The notes under the pieces: generated by a model
The model's input: the letters and a program-made list of their open reading frames with translations, nothing else
Told to the model about the DNA's origin: nothing
Database searches by the model: none
Position numbers and translations under genes: made by a program
DNA from: Prevotellaceae bacterium UBA4301
Lineage (GTDB): Bacteria > Bacteroidota > Bacteroidia > Bacteroidales > Bacteroidaceae
Reading direction: 5' to 3'
Length of the DNA: 27,485 bases
Assembly (NCBI GenBank): GCA_002395775.1
Contig: DGUV01000057.1
Coordinates: 13,559 to 41,043 of the forward strand
Shown here: positions 1 through 7,110 of the stretch, piece after piece
How positions within the stretch are numbered: position 1 is the first letter of the stretch
Layout: every line of letters starts with the position of its first letter

Positions 1-77
1 TCAACACCTACACCTACGACTACGGTCTCTGCGGCAGGACCGTCATGCTGAGAGCCACCTTCAACCTTCGGAATTAG
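1..77 (+). CDS. C-terminal end of an outer-membrane receptor-like protein (5' partial)
   Basis: The window opens inside a reading frame (codons from base 3) that ends at TAG 75-77. The visible 24 residues end in RTVMLRATFNLRN. Alternating hydrophobic and polar residues close to the C terminus are typical of the last beta strand of TonB-dependent receptors and other Bacteroidota outer-membrane barrels. Almost all of the gene lies outside the window, so the family is inferred from this strand alone. No hairpin with a T tract follows directly. Confidence 0.55.
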   Translation, partial: NTYTYDYGLCGRTVMLRATFNLRN

Positions 78-159
78 ATAGGCTCACGTTGGCTTCGCCT
101 TCCTCACTCGCGACTCGGCCAAACGAACGAGTTCGATGGCTCTCGCTGCTCTTTCGTTT

Positions 160-285
160 CGAAAATGCTCAAACGGGTTTGGCATTTTGCTCGGTTTGCA
201 CTATCTTTAACCTTTGGTTTTAGATAGGCTGCACCTCGAAAATGCTTAAACAAGTTTTGCATTTTGCTCGGTTTGCACTATCTTT
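160..285 (+). repeat. Tandem duplicated promoter segment (two 49-bp copies)
   Basis: Bases 160-208 and 237-285 are two copies of one 49-bp segment that differ at about four positions. Each begins CGAAAATGCT and ends CACTATCTTT. Only the downstream copy is followed by G and so completes the TATCTTTG box; the upstream copy reads TATCTTTA. A shorter repeat, TAGATAGGCT, precedes them at 75-84 and 221-230. The rest of 78-316 holds no gene that I can see. The arrangement looks like a duplicated promoter whose upstream copy has decayed. Confidence 0.75.
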
Positions 286-286
286 G
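255..286 (+). promoter_or_regulatory. Bacteroidota-type promoter of the GDPD gene
   Basis: A -33 element TTTTG (255-259) is separated by 19 bases from a perfect -7 box TATCTTTG (279-286). Transcription would start around 290-295. That puts the ATG at 242 upstream of the transcript and favours a start at 317, or less likely 302. Confidence 0.8.
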
Positions 287-316
287 TGGGGCAAATCACT
301 AATGGAATATTGTAAC

Positions 317-1222
317 ATGAAAAGACCGTTCTTCGTGCTGTTGCTCTTCATGCAACTTATGCTTTCGACCTTTGCCCAATGTCCCCTGCGCCGCAATACA
401 GCGGAGGGCCGCGTGTTCGTGGCCGCCCACCGCGCCGACTGGAAGTATGCACCAGAGAACTCATTGCAGGCTCTGAGGAATGCCCTGTTCTTCGGAGCCG
501 ACATCATTGAAACCGACGTACGGCAGACGCGCGACGGCCTCTTCGTGATGATGCACGATGCCACGGTGGACCGCATGACCAACGGTACGGGGCGCATTGC
601 TGACATGACACTGGAGGAGGTGCGCCGCCTGCGCCTCCGTACCAACTGGGGGCAATCGACCCAGATGCCCGTGGCCACACTGGAGGAATACATCGAAGAG
701 GCCCGCGGACGTGCCCATCTCTATCTGGACAAGGCGGGCGTAGACCTGCCTGGCACTGAGGAGGGCAGTACTGTGCGTGCCCTGCTGAAGGTGCTGCGGC
801 GGCATGGGGTGTTGCAGGAGACCATGTTTGTTCTCGACTGGCCCTACGAGAAGGCCCGTCGCATCTTCGGCACGGCGCTGGACAGCGTCATCTACTGTCC
901 TGTCATCGAGGACCGCATACCCAACCTCACGGCCTACGTAGAGGAGTATGTCCGTGAGCTGAAGCCTCTGGCCTTCCAGTTCCGCATGGCATCGCTGGAG
1001 GGCGAATCCTACCATCTGCTGCCCCGCGTACTGGAGTCTGGCAGCCGTGCCTTCGTGGCCAGCACGTGGCCCAACCATACAGCCGGACACGACGATCTTG
1101 TGTCTATCTTCCAGCGTCCATCGCAGGGATGGGGATGGCTCATCGGACAGGGTTTTACCATTCTCGAAACCAATTTTCCCAAAGATTTGATAGAATATCT
1201 CCAGCGTGAGCATCGCCACTGA
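317..1222 (+). CDS. Exported glycerophosphodiester phosphodiesterase family protein
   Basis: The 301-residue protein belongs to the GDPD family, which hydrolyses glycerophosphodiesters to glycerol-3-phosphate and an alcohol in a metal-dependent TIM barrel. The family signature is visible: HR at 38-39, PENS at 46-49, ETD at 65-67 and the HD pair at 80-81. A signal peptide (MKRPFFVLLLFMQLML, cleavage probably near residue 20) sends it to the periplasm or cell surface. The frame is open from 242, but 317 is preferred because the promoter box ends at 286 and the signal peptide begins cleanly there; ATG 302 is the alternative. The gene appears monocistronic. Its substrate could be deacylated phospholipid or a glycerophosphate-bearing polymer; the sequence does not decide. 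Confidence 0.85.
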   Translation: MKRPFFVLLLFMQLMLSTFAQCPLRRNTAEGRVFVAAHRADWKYAPENSLQALRNALFFGADIIETDVRQTRDGLFVMMHDATVDRMTNGTGRIADMTLEEVRRLRLRTNWGQSTQMPVATLEEYIEEARGRAHLYLDKAGVDLPGTEEGSTVRALLKVLRRHGVLQETMFVLDWPYEKARRIFGTALDSVIYCPVIEDRIPNLTAYVEEYVRELKPLAFQFRMASLEGESYHLLPRVLESGSRAFVASTWPNHTAGHDDLVSIFQRPSQGWGWLIGQGFTILETNFPKDLIEYLQREHRH

Positions 1223-1334
1223 CTGGGGCTGCCACCCATTGGTTTTTCTATTTTTCACGAAAAAAGAGGGGGCGAGGGGTTGGGAAACCACCGCCTCGGG
1301 TGTCTTATGAACAGAAAGCTATCAAAAAAAACGG

Positions 1335-1823
1335 ATGGAAACTGCTGCGGACATCAGACGACTCTATGAGCAACATCGCACCGAGATGCTGCGCCTGGCC
1401 TGCCGACTGCTGGCCGACGAAGAGGAGGGGCGCGACGCGGTGAGCGACGTGTTCGCCCAGCTGGCCGAGCGAAGGACGGAGGTGCCGTATGGCGTGCCTT
1501 ACCTGCTCTCAGCCGTGCGCAACCGGTGCATGAACGTGCTGCGCCACAAGGACGTCAGGGAGCGTGTGCATCGTCTCCTGCCACTGGACGAGGCCATGGC
1601 CGAAGACAGCCGGACGGCAGAGGAAGGGGAGGCCACGCTGGAGTCGATACTCCACTTCATCGACACCGAACTGACGCCGCAGACGCGCGAGGTGGTGCGC
1701 CTGCGTTTCCGGGAGCGTATGACCTACAGTCAGATAGCCCAACAGCTGGGCATCAGCGAGGCGGCCGTTTACAAACATCTGGCACAGGCCATCCGTAAGT
1801 TGAAGCTAAGGTTCAATCCCTAA
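1335..1823 (+). CDS. ECF-type RNA polymerase sigma-70 factor
   Basis: The 162-residue protein has the two conserved parts of an extracytoplasmic-function sigma factor. Region 2 is at about residues 6-70, with the RNRCMNVLRH segment near its end. Region 4 is at about 105-160, with the helix-turn-helix TYSQIAQQLGISEAAVYKHL. Both are normal in length. It is the first gene of an operon: the FecR-like gene starts 12 bases after its stop, and the barrel gene follows with overlap. In Bacteroidota such sets usually respond to a ligand at the outer membrane through the anti-sigma protein. No good TAnnTTTG box is visible in 1223-1334, so the promoter may itself be of ECF type. Confidence 0.88.
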   Translation: METAADIRRLYEQHRTEMLRLACRLLADEEEGRDAVSDVFAQLAERRTEVPYGVPYLLSAVRNRCMNVLRHKDVRERVHRLLPLDEAMAEDSRTAEEGEATLESILHFIDTELTPQTREVVRLRFRERMTYSQIAQQLGISEAAVYKHLAQAIRKLKLRFNP

Positions 1824-1835
1824 ATCCCGAGTATC

Positions 1836-2465
1836 ATGGACAAACTGGAAATCCTGCTCGACATGACCGAGCACCCCGACCGCTACACGGAGGAACAGAT
1901 GCAAGAACTGCTGGCCGACGAGGACGTGCGCAAGCATTACCAGATGATGGTGTGGCTGCGCGAAAGTCAAGACCCCTCCCGACCTCCCCGTGAAGGGGAG
2001 GAGAAAACCTCGCCTTCTATGGGCAGGGCCGGAAAGGCTCCCTTCCTCACGGATGGGCGGGGGAGAGGCCTCTACCGGAAGATTGCTGCCGCATTCGCAG
2101 GGGCCATCCTCATGGCGGGCCTGCTGTTTGCAGCCGTTCGCCCCTTCTTTAACATCTCCAACGAAGAAAATCCAACTGCATCTGTAACTACTCCCTTCCC
2201 TCCCAGGGAAGGGCAGGGGGATGGGTCTGCCCTTCGCTTCGATAACGCCCCGCTTGACAGCATCCTCACGGTCGTGGCCCGGCACTATGGCAAGGTCGTT
2301 CTCTTCCGCAACGAGGAGGTACGCACAATGCGACTCATCATGACGTGGCAACCCACCGACTCGCTGTCGAGCCTGATTGGCCGACTGAACCTGTTCGAGG
2401 GGCTTCAGCTCACCCTGCAGGCCGATACGCTCATTGTTGAAACAGAAAAGAAGGAGGGCGAGTGA
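1836..2465 (+). CDS. Short FecR-like anti-sigma protein with DUF4974/STN-like domain
   Basis: This 209-residue protein sits in the anti-sigma position between an ECF sigma factor and an outer-membrane barrel. A short cytoplasmic part (1-45) is followed by one membrane segment (about 83-101) and a periplasmic domain (about 132-203). The periplasmic domain starts RFDNAPLDSILTVVARHYGK and resembles the DUF4974/STN fold found at the C terminus of FecR proteins. The central FecR domain itself is missing, so it is much shorter than usual anti-sigma FecR proteins of about 300-400 residues. Residues 46-78 and 119-131 are Pro/Arg/Gly-rich and are encoded by GC-rich palindromic elements lying in linkers on both sides of the membrane helix. 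The stop overlaps the next start as TGATG. Confidence 0.75.
   Translation: MDKLEILLDMTEHPDRYTEEQMQELLADEDVRKHYQMMVWLRESQDPSRPPREGEEKTSPSMGRAGKAPFLTDGRGRGLYRKIAAAFAGAILMAGLLFAAVRPFFNISNEENPTASVTTPFPPREGQGDGSALRFDNAPLDSILTVVARHYGKVVLFRNEEVRTMRLIMTWQPTDSLSSLIGRLNLFEGLQLTLQADTLIVETEKKEGE
1971..2069 (+). repeat. GC-rich palindromic element inside the FecR-like gene (copy 1 plus degenerate partner)
   Basis: CCTCCCC (1983-1989) pairs perfectly with GGGGAGG (1995-2001) across a five-base loop. A second, imperfect CT-rich/G-rich pair follows at about 2037-2067. The stretch is translated in frame (residues 46-78) as a linker rich in Pro, Arg and Gly. The same CCCCTCCCC/GGGGAGGGG theme recurs at 2190-2228, 9312-9350 and 10741-10782. 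Confidence 0.65.
2190..2228 (+). repeat. GC-rich palindromic element inside the FecR-like gene (copy 2)
   Basis: CCCTTCCCT (2193-2201) is perfectly complementary to AGGGAAGGG (2205-2213) with a three-base loop, followed by GCAGGGGGATGGG. It is translated in frame as residues 119-131 (FPPREGQGDG), in the periplasmic linker between the membrane helix and the STN-like domain. Confidence 0.65.
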
Positions 2466-5400
2466 TGCGACGTTTCTTATACCTTATCCTGTTTGTGCTG
2501 ACGGCAGGACAGCTTGCCGCACAGACGAAGGAGGGCAGCGACCGCCCCCTCATCGAGGCTCTGCAGGCCCTGGCCCACGAGCATCCCGAATACACCATCG
2601 ACATCCTGACCGACGGACTGACGGAACTGCGCACATCGGCCCGCACCCGAGGCCAAAGCGTGTCCGACGACGTGCGCCGCCTCTGCAAGGGACTGCCCGT
2701 AAGGGTAAACACGGACGGCAAACACATAACCGTGCAGGCCAAGCGCAAGCAGCGTCTCCAGACCATTGTCCTCGGGGGCAAAGTGGAGGATGGTTTCCTG
2801 AAGATGCCCTTGCCCGAGGCCCACATCTCCATTCTTTCGGCGGATAGCACGGTGGTCGTGGACAGTGCACAAATGACACGTTTCATTGGTCGCGGCGAGC
2901 GCATTGTGATGGCACACTATGCGGCCGAGGTCAGCGGTCTGGCAAAGGAGTACCTCGTCCGTGCCCAACTCGACGGCTACGATGACCAGTGGCAGCGCGT
3001 GCCCGTCCCTGCCGGGGAGCAGGAGGTGGAGGTCCCCACCCTGAGCATGCGTAAGATGCAGGGCAAGACGATGAAGGAAGTGGTGGTGACGGCCACAAAG
3101 GTAAAGTTTTTTTGGCGCGGCGACACGCTCATCTATGATGCCACGGCCTTCCAGTTGCCACAGGGTTCCATGCTGGGCGACCTCATCCGCCAGATGCCGG
3201 GCGTGACGCTGAACGAGCAGGGTGAGATATTCGTCAACGGTCGCAAGGTGGACGAACTCCTGCTGGGTTCTCACACGTTCTTCGGTGGCAACAAGCGCGT
3301 GCTGATGGAGAACCTGCCTTACTACACCGTGAAGACGGTGAAGGTCTATGAAAAACAGACCGAGAAGAACGAGGCCCTGGGCTACGATGTAGAGCCGAAG
3401 AAATATGTGATGGACGTGAACCTAAAAGACGAATACAGTCGGGGCTACATTGCCAACGTGGAGGCTGCTGGTGGCACGGAGAAGCGTTACCTGGGCCGTG
3501 GCTTCCTGTTGGGATTTACCGACCGCCTTCGCTTGACGCTGCTGGGTAATGTAAACAATGTAAACGAGACGCGCCATGCTGGGCAGTCCGGCCACTGGAC
3601 ACCAGCCAAGATGCCTCGCTCCGAACTGACGACACGCAGTGTTGCGGGCGAGTTGGCCTACTACGCCAAAGAGGACAAGGTGAAGGAAATATTCCGTGCA
3701 GAGTTCACCTCCACAAATGACGAGCAGACCATGCGGCAACACCGCGAGCAATATCTCGACGGACTGACGCCGACTTCAAGGACCGAAAGCTTTAACCGCC
3801 AGGGTAACAACCGCCTGAACCTGCACAATGACTTAACCATAAAGAAACCCTGGACCTACATTACCGCCGACTTCCGCTATGCCCATCGTAATGGCTCCAT
3901 GCATTCGGCGTTCGAGGAGTGGGCCGACTCACTCTCCATCTTGCAGCGCACCGTGGGCATGAACAAAGGAACAACGTGGGGGCTCACAGCCGATGCACAG
4001 GGTACCGTCAAGTTCCGCCGACCCAAGCAGCACATCTTCTACTACGGCATCGTAGGCCATGATGACGAAGAGACGGAAGAGGGAACACAATTCCAGACCA
4101 CGTCCTCCTCAATTACGGAAGAAAGTCTTAATTCCCGTTCCATCCGTAACCACACTACGTGGGGCATGGCGTCGCTTACCTATCACAAGGAACTCGGCCA
4201 CGACCTGACACTGTCGGCAGGCGACGGGGCAAACGTCACGGTGACCGACAATCATGACTGGCTCTATCATCCCGATACCCTACTTTTGCCCTCGCAGCTC
4301 GATGCCCTCACGGCCATCACCGACCCAGGGAACTCCTACGACCTGCATCGCCGCCGTTGGGAACACAAACCAGGCATAAGTCTGTCGAAGAACGGCACCT
4401 ACATCCACCCCCAAGTCCACATGACAGTGGGCTATCAACGATGGAGCATAGGCATGGGTGTGCCCGTCGTCCATGAACGGATAAGTTATCAGCGTGGTGT
4501 GATTGACACCATAGCCCGGCAGACGACCGTCATCCTGGACCCTCATGCCTCGTTCCGCCACGTATGGAAGGACGGCAAGCGCGACATTAGACTCAGTGCT
4601 TGGTACAAGAACGCCCCCGCCGACCTGCTCGACCGCATCGACTGGCGCGACGACAGCCATCCCCTCATCGTCAAACTCGGCAACCACGACCTGAAAGGCG
4701 CGGCAATGACATCGCTCAGTGCCAGTTACTCCGACCAAACGGCCCCTCGCCAGGGCATGTACTACCTGGATGCCAAGTTCGACTATTACCATCGCGTCGT
4801 ATCGCAGTCGGTCGCCTACAATCCAGCCACCGGCGTCTATACCTACAAGCCCATGAACATCAGCGGCACCTACGTGGCTCACGCCAACTTCAGCACCGAT
4901 CGAAAAATTGGTCAAAAGGGTTACTGGACGTGGCACGTGAACAGCGGCATCGACTGGAACCACGCCAAGGACCATGCCATGCTGGTCGGCGATTCGGAAA
5001 GTCACGTGAACACCGTCAACACCCTGACCCTGAACGGCGCTGGCCACATTCAGTACGACCATAAGGGACTGAACATCCGCGCCCTGGCCGATGCCCGTTG
5101 GCGTCACTCGGAAGGGCAAATGCGTGATTTCGATGTACTGAATGCCATAGACTTTGAATATGGCCTCACGGCCCGATACACCACTCCTGCCCTCTGTGGC
5201 ACGAAGGTAGGCGGGCTCACACTCTCGGCCGATGCCACCATGTACAGCCGTCGCGGTTATGGCAGCCGCGACCTCAATACCGACGACTTCGTCCTCAACG
5301 CCTCCCTCAGCCAGCCCTTCTGGAAAGGGAAACTCATCCTGCGCGTGGAAGCCTTCGACCTCCTGCACCAACTCTCGGCTACCCACTACGAGGTGAATGC

Positions 5401-5497
5401 CCTGGGCCGCACCGAGACGTGGTATCGCACACTGCCGCGCTATGTCATGTTCCATGTTGTCTATCACTGGAACCGCAACCCAAAGCGAAATAAATAA
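2465..5497 (+). CDS. TonB-dependent receptor-like outer-membrane beta-barrel protein
   Basis: The protein has 1010 residues if it starts at ATG 2465, which overlaps the preceding stop as TGATG; GTG 2462 adds one residue. In order it has a signal peptide ending near LAAQ (residue 20), an STN-like domain (about 28-92, with LCKGLPVRVNTDGKHITVQ), a carboxypeptidase-regulatory-like domain (about 102-195), and a plug-like region from about 205 with EVVVTATK, MLGDLIRQMPGV and FVNGRKV. A long beta-rich barrel runs to the C terminus. This is the Bacteroidales outer-membrane beta-barrel family related to TonB receptors. No SusD-like lipoprotein follows, so it is not a standard glycan-uptake pair. The STN domain probably signals to the FecR-like protein upstream. 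The ligand is unknown. Confidence 0.85.
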   Translation: MRRFLYLILFVLTAGQLAAQTKEGSDRPLIEALQALAHEHPEYTIDILTDGLTELRTSARTRGQSVSDDVRRLCKGLPVRVNTDGKHITVQAKRKQRLQTIVLGGKVEDGFLKMPLPEAHISILSADSTVVVDSAQMTRFIGRGERIVMAHYAAEVSGLAKEYLVRAQLDGYDDQWQRVPVPAGEQEVEVPTLSMRKMQGKTMKEVVVTATKVKFFWRGDTLIYDATAFQLPQGSMLGDLIRQMPGVTLNEQGEIFVNGRKVDELLLGSHTFFGGNKRVLMENLPYYTVKTVKVYEKQTEKNEALGYDVEPKKYVMDVNLKDEYSRGYIANVEAAGGTEKRYLGRGFLLGFTDRLRLTLLGNVNNVNETRHAGQSGHWTPAKMPRSELTTRSVAGELAYYAKEDKVKEIFRAEFTSTNDEQTMRQHREQYLDGLTPTSRTESFNRQGNNRLNLHNDLTIKKPWTYITADFRYAHRNGSMHSAFEEWADSLSILQRTVGMNKGTTWGLTADAQGTVKFRRPKQHIFYYGIVGHDDEETEEGTQFQTTSSSITEESLNSRSIRNHTTWGMASLTYHKELGHDLTLSAGDGANVTVTDNHDWLYHPDTLLLPSQLDALTAITDPGNSYDLHRRRWEHKPGISLSKNGTYIHPQVHMTVGYQRWSIGMGVPVVHERISYQRGVIDTIARQTTVILDPHASFRHVWKDGKRDIRLSAWYKNAPADLLDRIDWRDDSHPLIVKLGNHDLKGAAMTSLSASYSDQTAPRQGMYYLDAKFDYYHRVVSQSVAYNPATGVYTYKPMNISGTYVAHANFSTDRKIGQKGYWTWHVNSGIDWNHAKDHAMLVGDSESHVNTVNTLTLNGAGHIQYDHKGLNIRALADARWRHSEGQMRDFDVLNAIDFEYGLTARYTTPALCGTKVGGLTLSADATMYSRRGYGSRDLNTDDFVLNASLSQPFWKGKLILRVEAFDLLHQLSATHYEVNALGRTETWYRTLPRYVMFHVVYHWNRNPKRNK

Positions 5498-5513
5498 TAC
5501 TGTTTTTCAAATA

Positions 5514-5578
5514 TGATTTAGTTTAGTTAAATAAGGATCCTTGAAGCCCCGCCCGTCGCGATGATGTGCGGGGCTCTT
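5514..5578 (+). repeat. Direct repeat copy 1 (~65 bp, includes a terminator)
   Basis: This segment runs from TGATTTAGTTTAG to GCGGGGCTCTT and is repeated at 8760-8823 with about four differences, including one single-base indel. Both copies start just after a coding region (17 bases after the barrel gene stop here) and include GGATCCTT followed by the same GC-rich hairpin. The two copies flank the 5694-8759 operon in the same orientation. Confidence 0.88.
5545..5578 (+). terminator. Intrinsic terminator after the barrel gene
   Basis: AGCCCCGC (5545-5552) pairs with GCGGGGCT (5568-5575). An inner CGTC/GATG pairing within the loop can extend the stem. The hairpin is followed by CTTATTTG. It ends the 1335-5497 operon. 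Confidence 0.75.
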
Positions 5579-5643
5579 ATTTGTGTTGTTCTCATCATTC
5601 AGCATACCGATGACAGTCATCTTGAGAAGATTAATAAAAAAAG

Positions 5644-5677
5644 TTGCGTGCCCGGCGTGATATTTTGGTTATCTTTG
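5644..5677 (+). promoter_or_regulatory. Promoter of the second ECF operon (strong -7, weak -33)
   Basis: A perfect TATCTTTG lies at 5670-5677, 16 bases before the ATG at 5694. The nearest -33 candidate is TTG at 5644-5646, with a 23-base spacer that is longer than the usual 19-21. The operon may also be read from a promoter recognised by its own sigma factor. Confidence 0.6.
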
Positions 5678-5693
5678 TCTATAATATAATGGA

Positions 5694-6242
5694 ATGAACG
5701 GCGACGACGATACACTTATGCAGCACATACGCAGCGGAAACACCCAGAGGTTCGGCTCTCTGGCGGAACGCCATGGGCATCAGCTCATGCTGTTTGTGGG
5801 GCGCATCGTCAGTCAGCGGGAGGATGCAGAGGACGTAGTGCAGAACGCATTTGTTGCAGCCTACGAACACCTGAATGACTATGACCCGGAGCGGGCGTCG
5901 GTGCAGACATGGCTCCAGCGGATTGCCTATCACGAAGCGCTGCGCCACTTGCGGCGGAGCAAACGGCAGATGGTGCCCCTTGAGGTGACAGGCGACGTCC
6001 CCGACGAATTGCCAGAGACGACGACGGCAGAACAACTGGACGAAGCCATACGGCAACTGCAGCCCGAGGACCAGATGCTCCTGCAACTCTACTATTTCGA
6101 CCGCCGTGCGCTAAAGGACATTGCCTACATCATGGGAGCAACCACCGACACGCTGACCCGCGAAGTGTCGAGGTTGGGCAGTCGGATGCACCGCATACGC
6201 CAACGTCTGAGAGTTATCTTAACACGCATGAACAATGAATAA
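5694..6242 (+). CDS. ECF-type RNA polymerase sigma-70 factor (second)
   Basis: The 182-residue ECF sigma factor has region 2 at about residues 20-90 (AEDVVQNAFVAAYEHL, then WLQRIAYHEALRHLRR) and region 4 at about 115-175 (LQPEDQMLLQLYYFDRRAL, then a helix-turn-helix around IMGATTDTLTREVSRL). It is not a close copy of the sigma factor at 1335. Its stop overlaps the start of the next gene by 8 bases, which indicates translational coupling to a membrane protein that is the natural candidate for its anti-sigma factor. No barrel receptor follows; the third gene is instead a secreted lectin-like protein. Confidence 0.88.
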   Translation: MNGDDDTLMQHIRSGNTQRFGSLAERHGHQLMLFVGRIVSQREDAEDVVQNAFVAAYEHLNDYDPERASVQTWLQRIAYHEALRHLRRSKRQMVPLEVTGDVPDELPETTTAEQLDEAIRQLQPEDQMLLQLYYFDRRALKDIAYIMGATTDTLTREVSRLGSRMHRIRQRLRVILTRMNNE

Positions 6243-7110
6243 GGAAGAACAGCTATTCCACGAAGCCCTGCAGCGGCAGAACGACCGCCTCGCCAGACGG
6301 ATGAGGCTGTCTGAGGACTTCAACGACCGCTTGATGCAGCGCATTGGCGGGCAGAAGTTGAGGCGTCGCCGCAGATGGTACTATGTTGCTGTGGGAGCCG
6401 TTGCTGCCAGTGTGTTGCTGATGGTGGTGCTCGGCCCTCGGACTGAGCAGCGCAAGAGTCTGCCTGTGGCCGTGAATGTGCAACCTGCGAGAAAGGTTGT
6501 CAAGGTCAGGCCATTGGCCGTCGGGCCCAAGGAGGGCAGGGAAGAGGCTGTGCAGCAGGCGCCCGTGACCAGGGAACGTCCTTCCCGCAGGGATGTCGAG
6601 GCCGAAATCACTCAGCCTGTTAATCCTCCCGTGCAACACCCCATCGACGCCAATCTCCACTATACCGCCGATGTCGCTCCGGCTGACACCAGCTTAAGCC
6701 CTGTCCTCATGGACGAATTTATCAGGAAACTGGCAGCCTACAATGGCGTGAAGCCTGAGGCGTCCGACTGCACTGTGGACAGCACACATGCTGGCATGGT
6801 TTGTACGGCATACGTGTTTCCCGATACAAAAGAGGTTGATGTGTTTGAGCGGCTCTTGCTCGCAGCGATTGCCTACGATGATACGACACCAGGCTATCTT
6901 TTCAATTATTCCCATCAGCAGTTCTTCTTCACCATGAACGACCTGCACACTCAGAGGACACATTTGTGGATAGCCGAGCGCGTCGCAGGTGGCAGAATCC
7001 TGCTCTATACGGCCAATTCGCCCATAGGGGCAGAGATGTCATCGGAATGTTTCCAGATGTACCGTAATAAACTAAATAACACAATCAATCTAAAAATGAC
7101 TGAACTATGA
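6235..7110 (+). CDS. Membrane-anchored anti-sigma factor candidate, unknown periplasmic domain
   Basis: The protein has 291 residues. A charged cytoplasmic N terminus (1-47) contains helical segments such as RRMRLSEDFNDRLMQRI and ends in a run of arginines. One membrane helix (about 48-66, YYVAVGAVAASVLLMVVLG) follows. The rest would be periplasmic: a low-complexity Pro/Val/Arg linker to about residue 145, then a folded domain (about 155-291) that I do not recognise. The overlap with the ECF gene and the single-helix topology support an anti-sigma role; no FecR domain or zinc-binding HxxxCxxC motif is visible. The next gene starts inside its stop codon (ATGA), so all three genes are probably translated together. 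Confidence 0.6.
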   Translation: MNKEEQLFHEALQRQNDRLARRMRLSEDFNDRLMQRIGGQKLRRRRRWYYVAVGAVAASVLLMVVLGPRTEQRKSLPVAVNVQPARKVVKVRPLAVGPKEGREEAVQQAPVTRERPSRRDVEAEITQPVNPPVQHPIDANLHYTADVAPADTSLSPVLMDEFIRKLAAYNGVKPEASDCTVDSTHAGMVCTAYVFPDTKEVDVFERLLLAAIAYDDTTPGYLFNYSHQQFFFTMNDLHTQRTHLWIAERVAGGRILLYTANSPIGAEMSSECFQMYRNKLNNTINLKMTEL

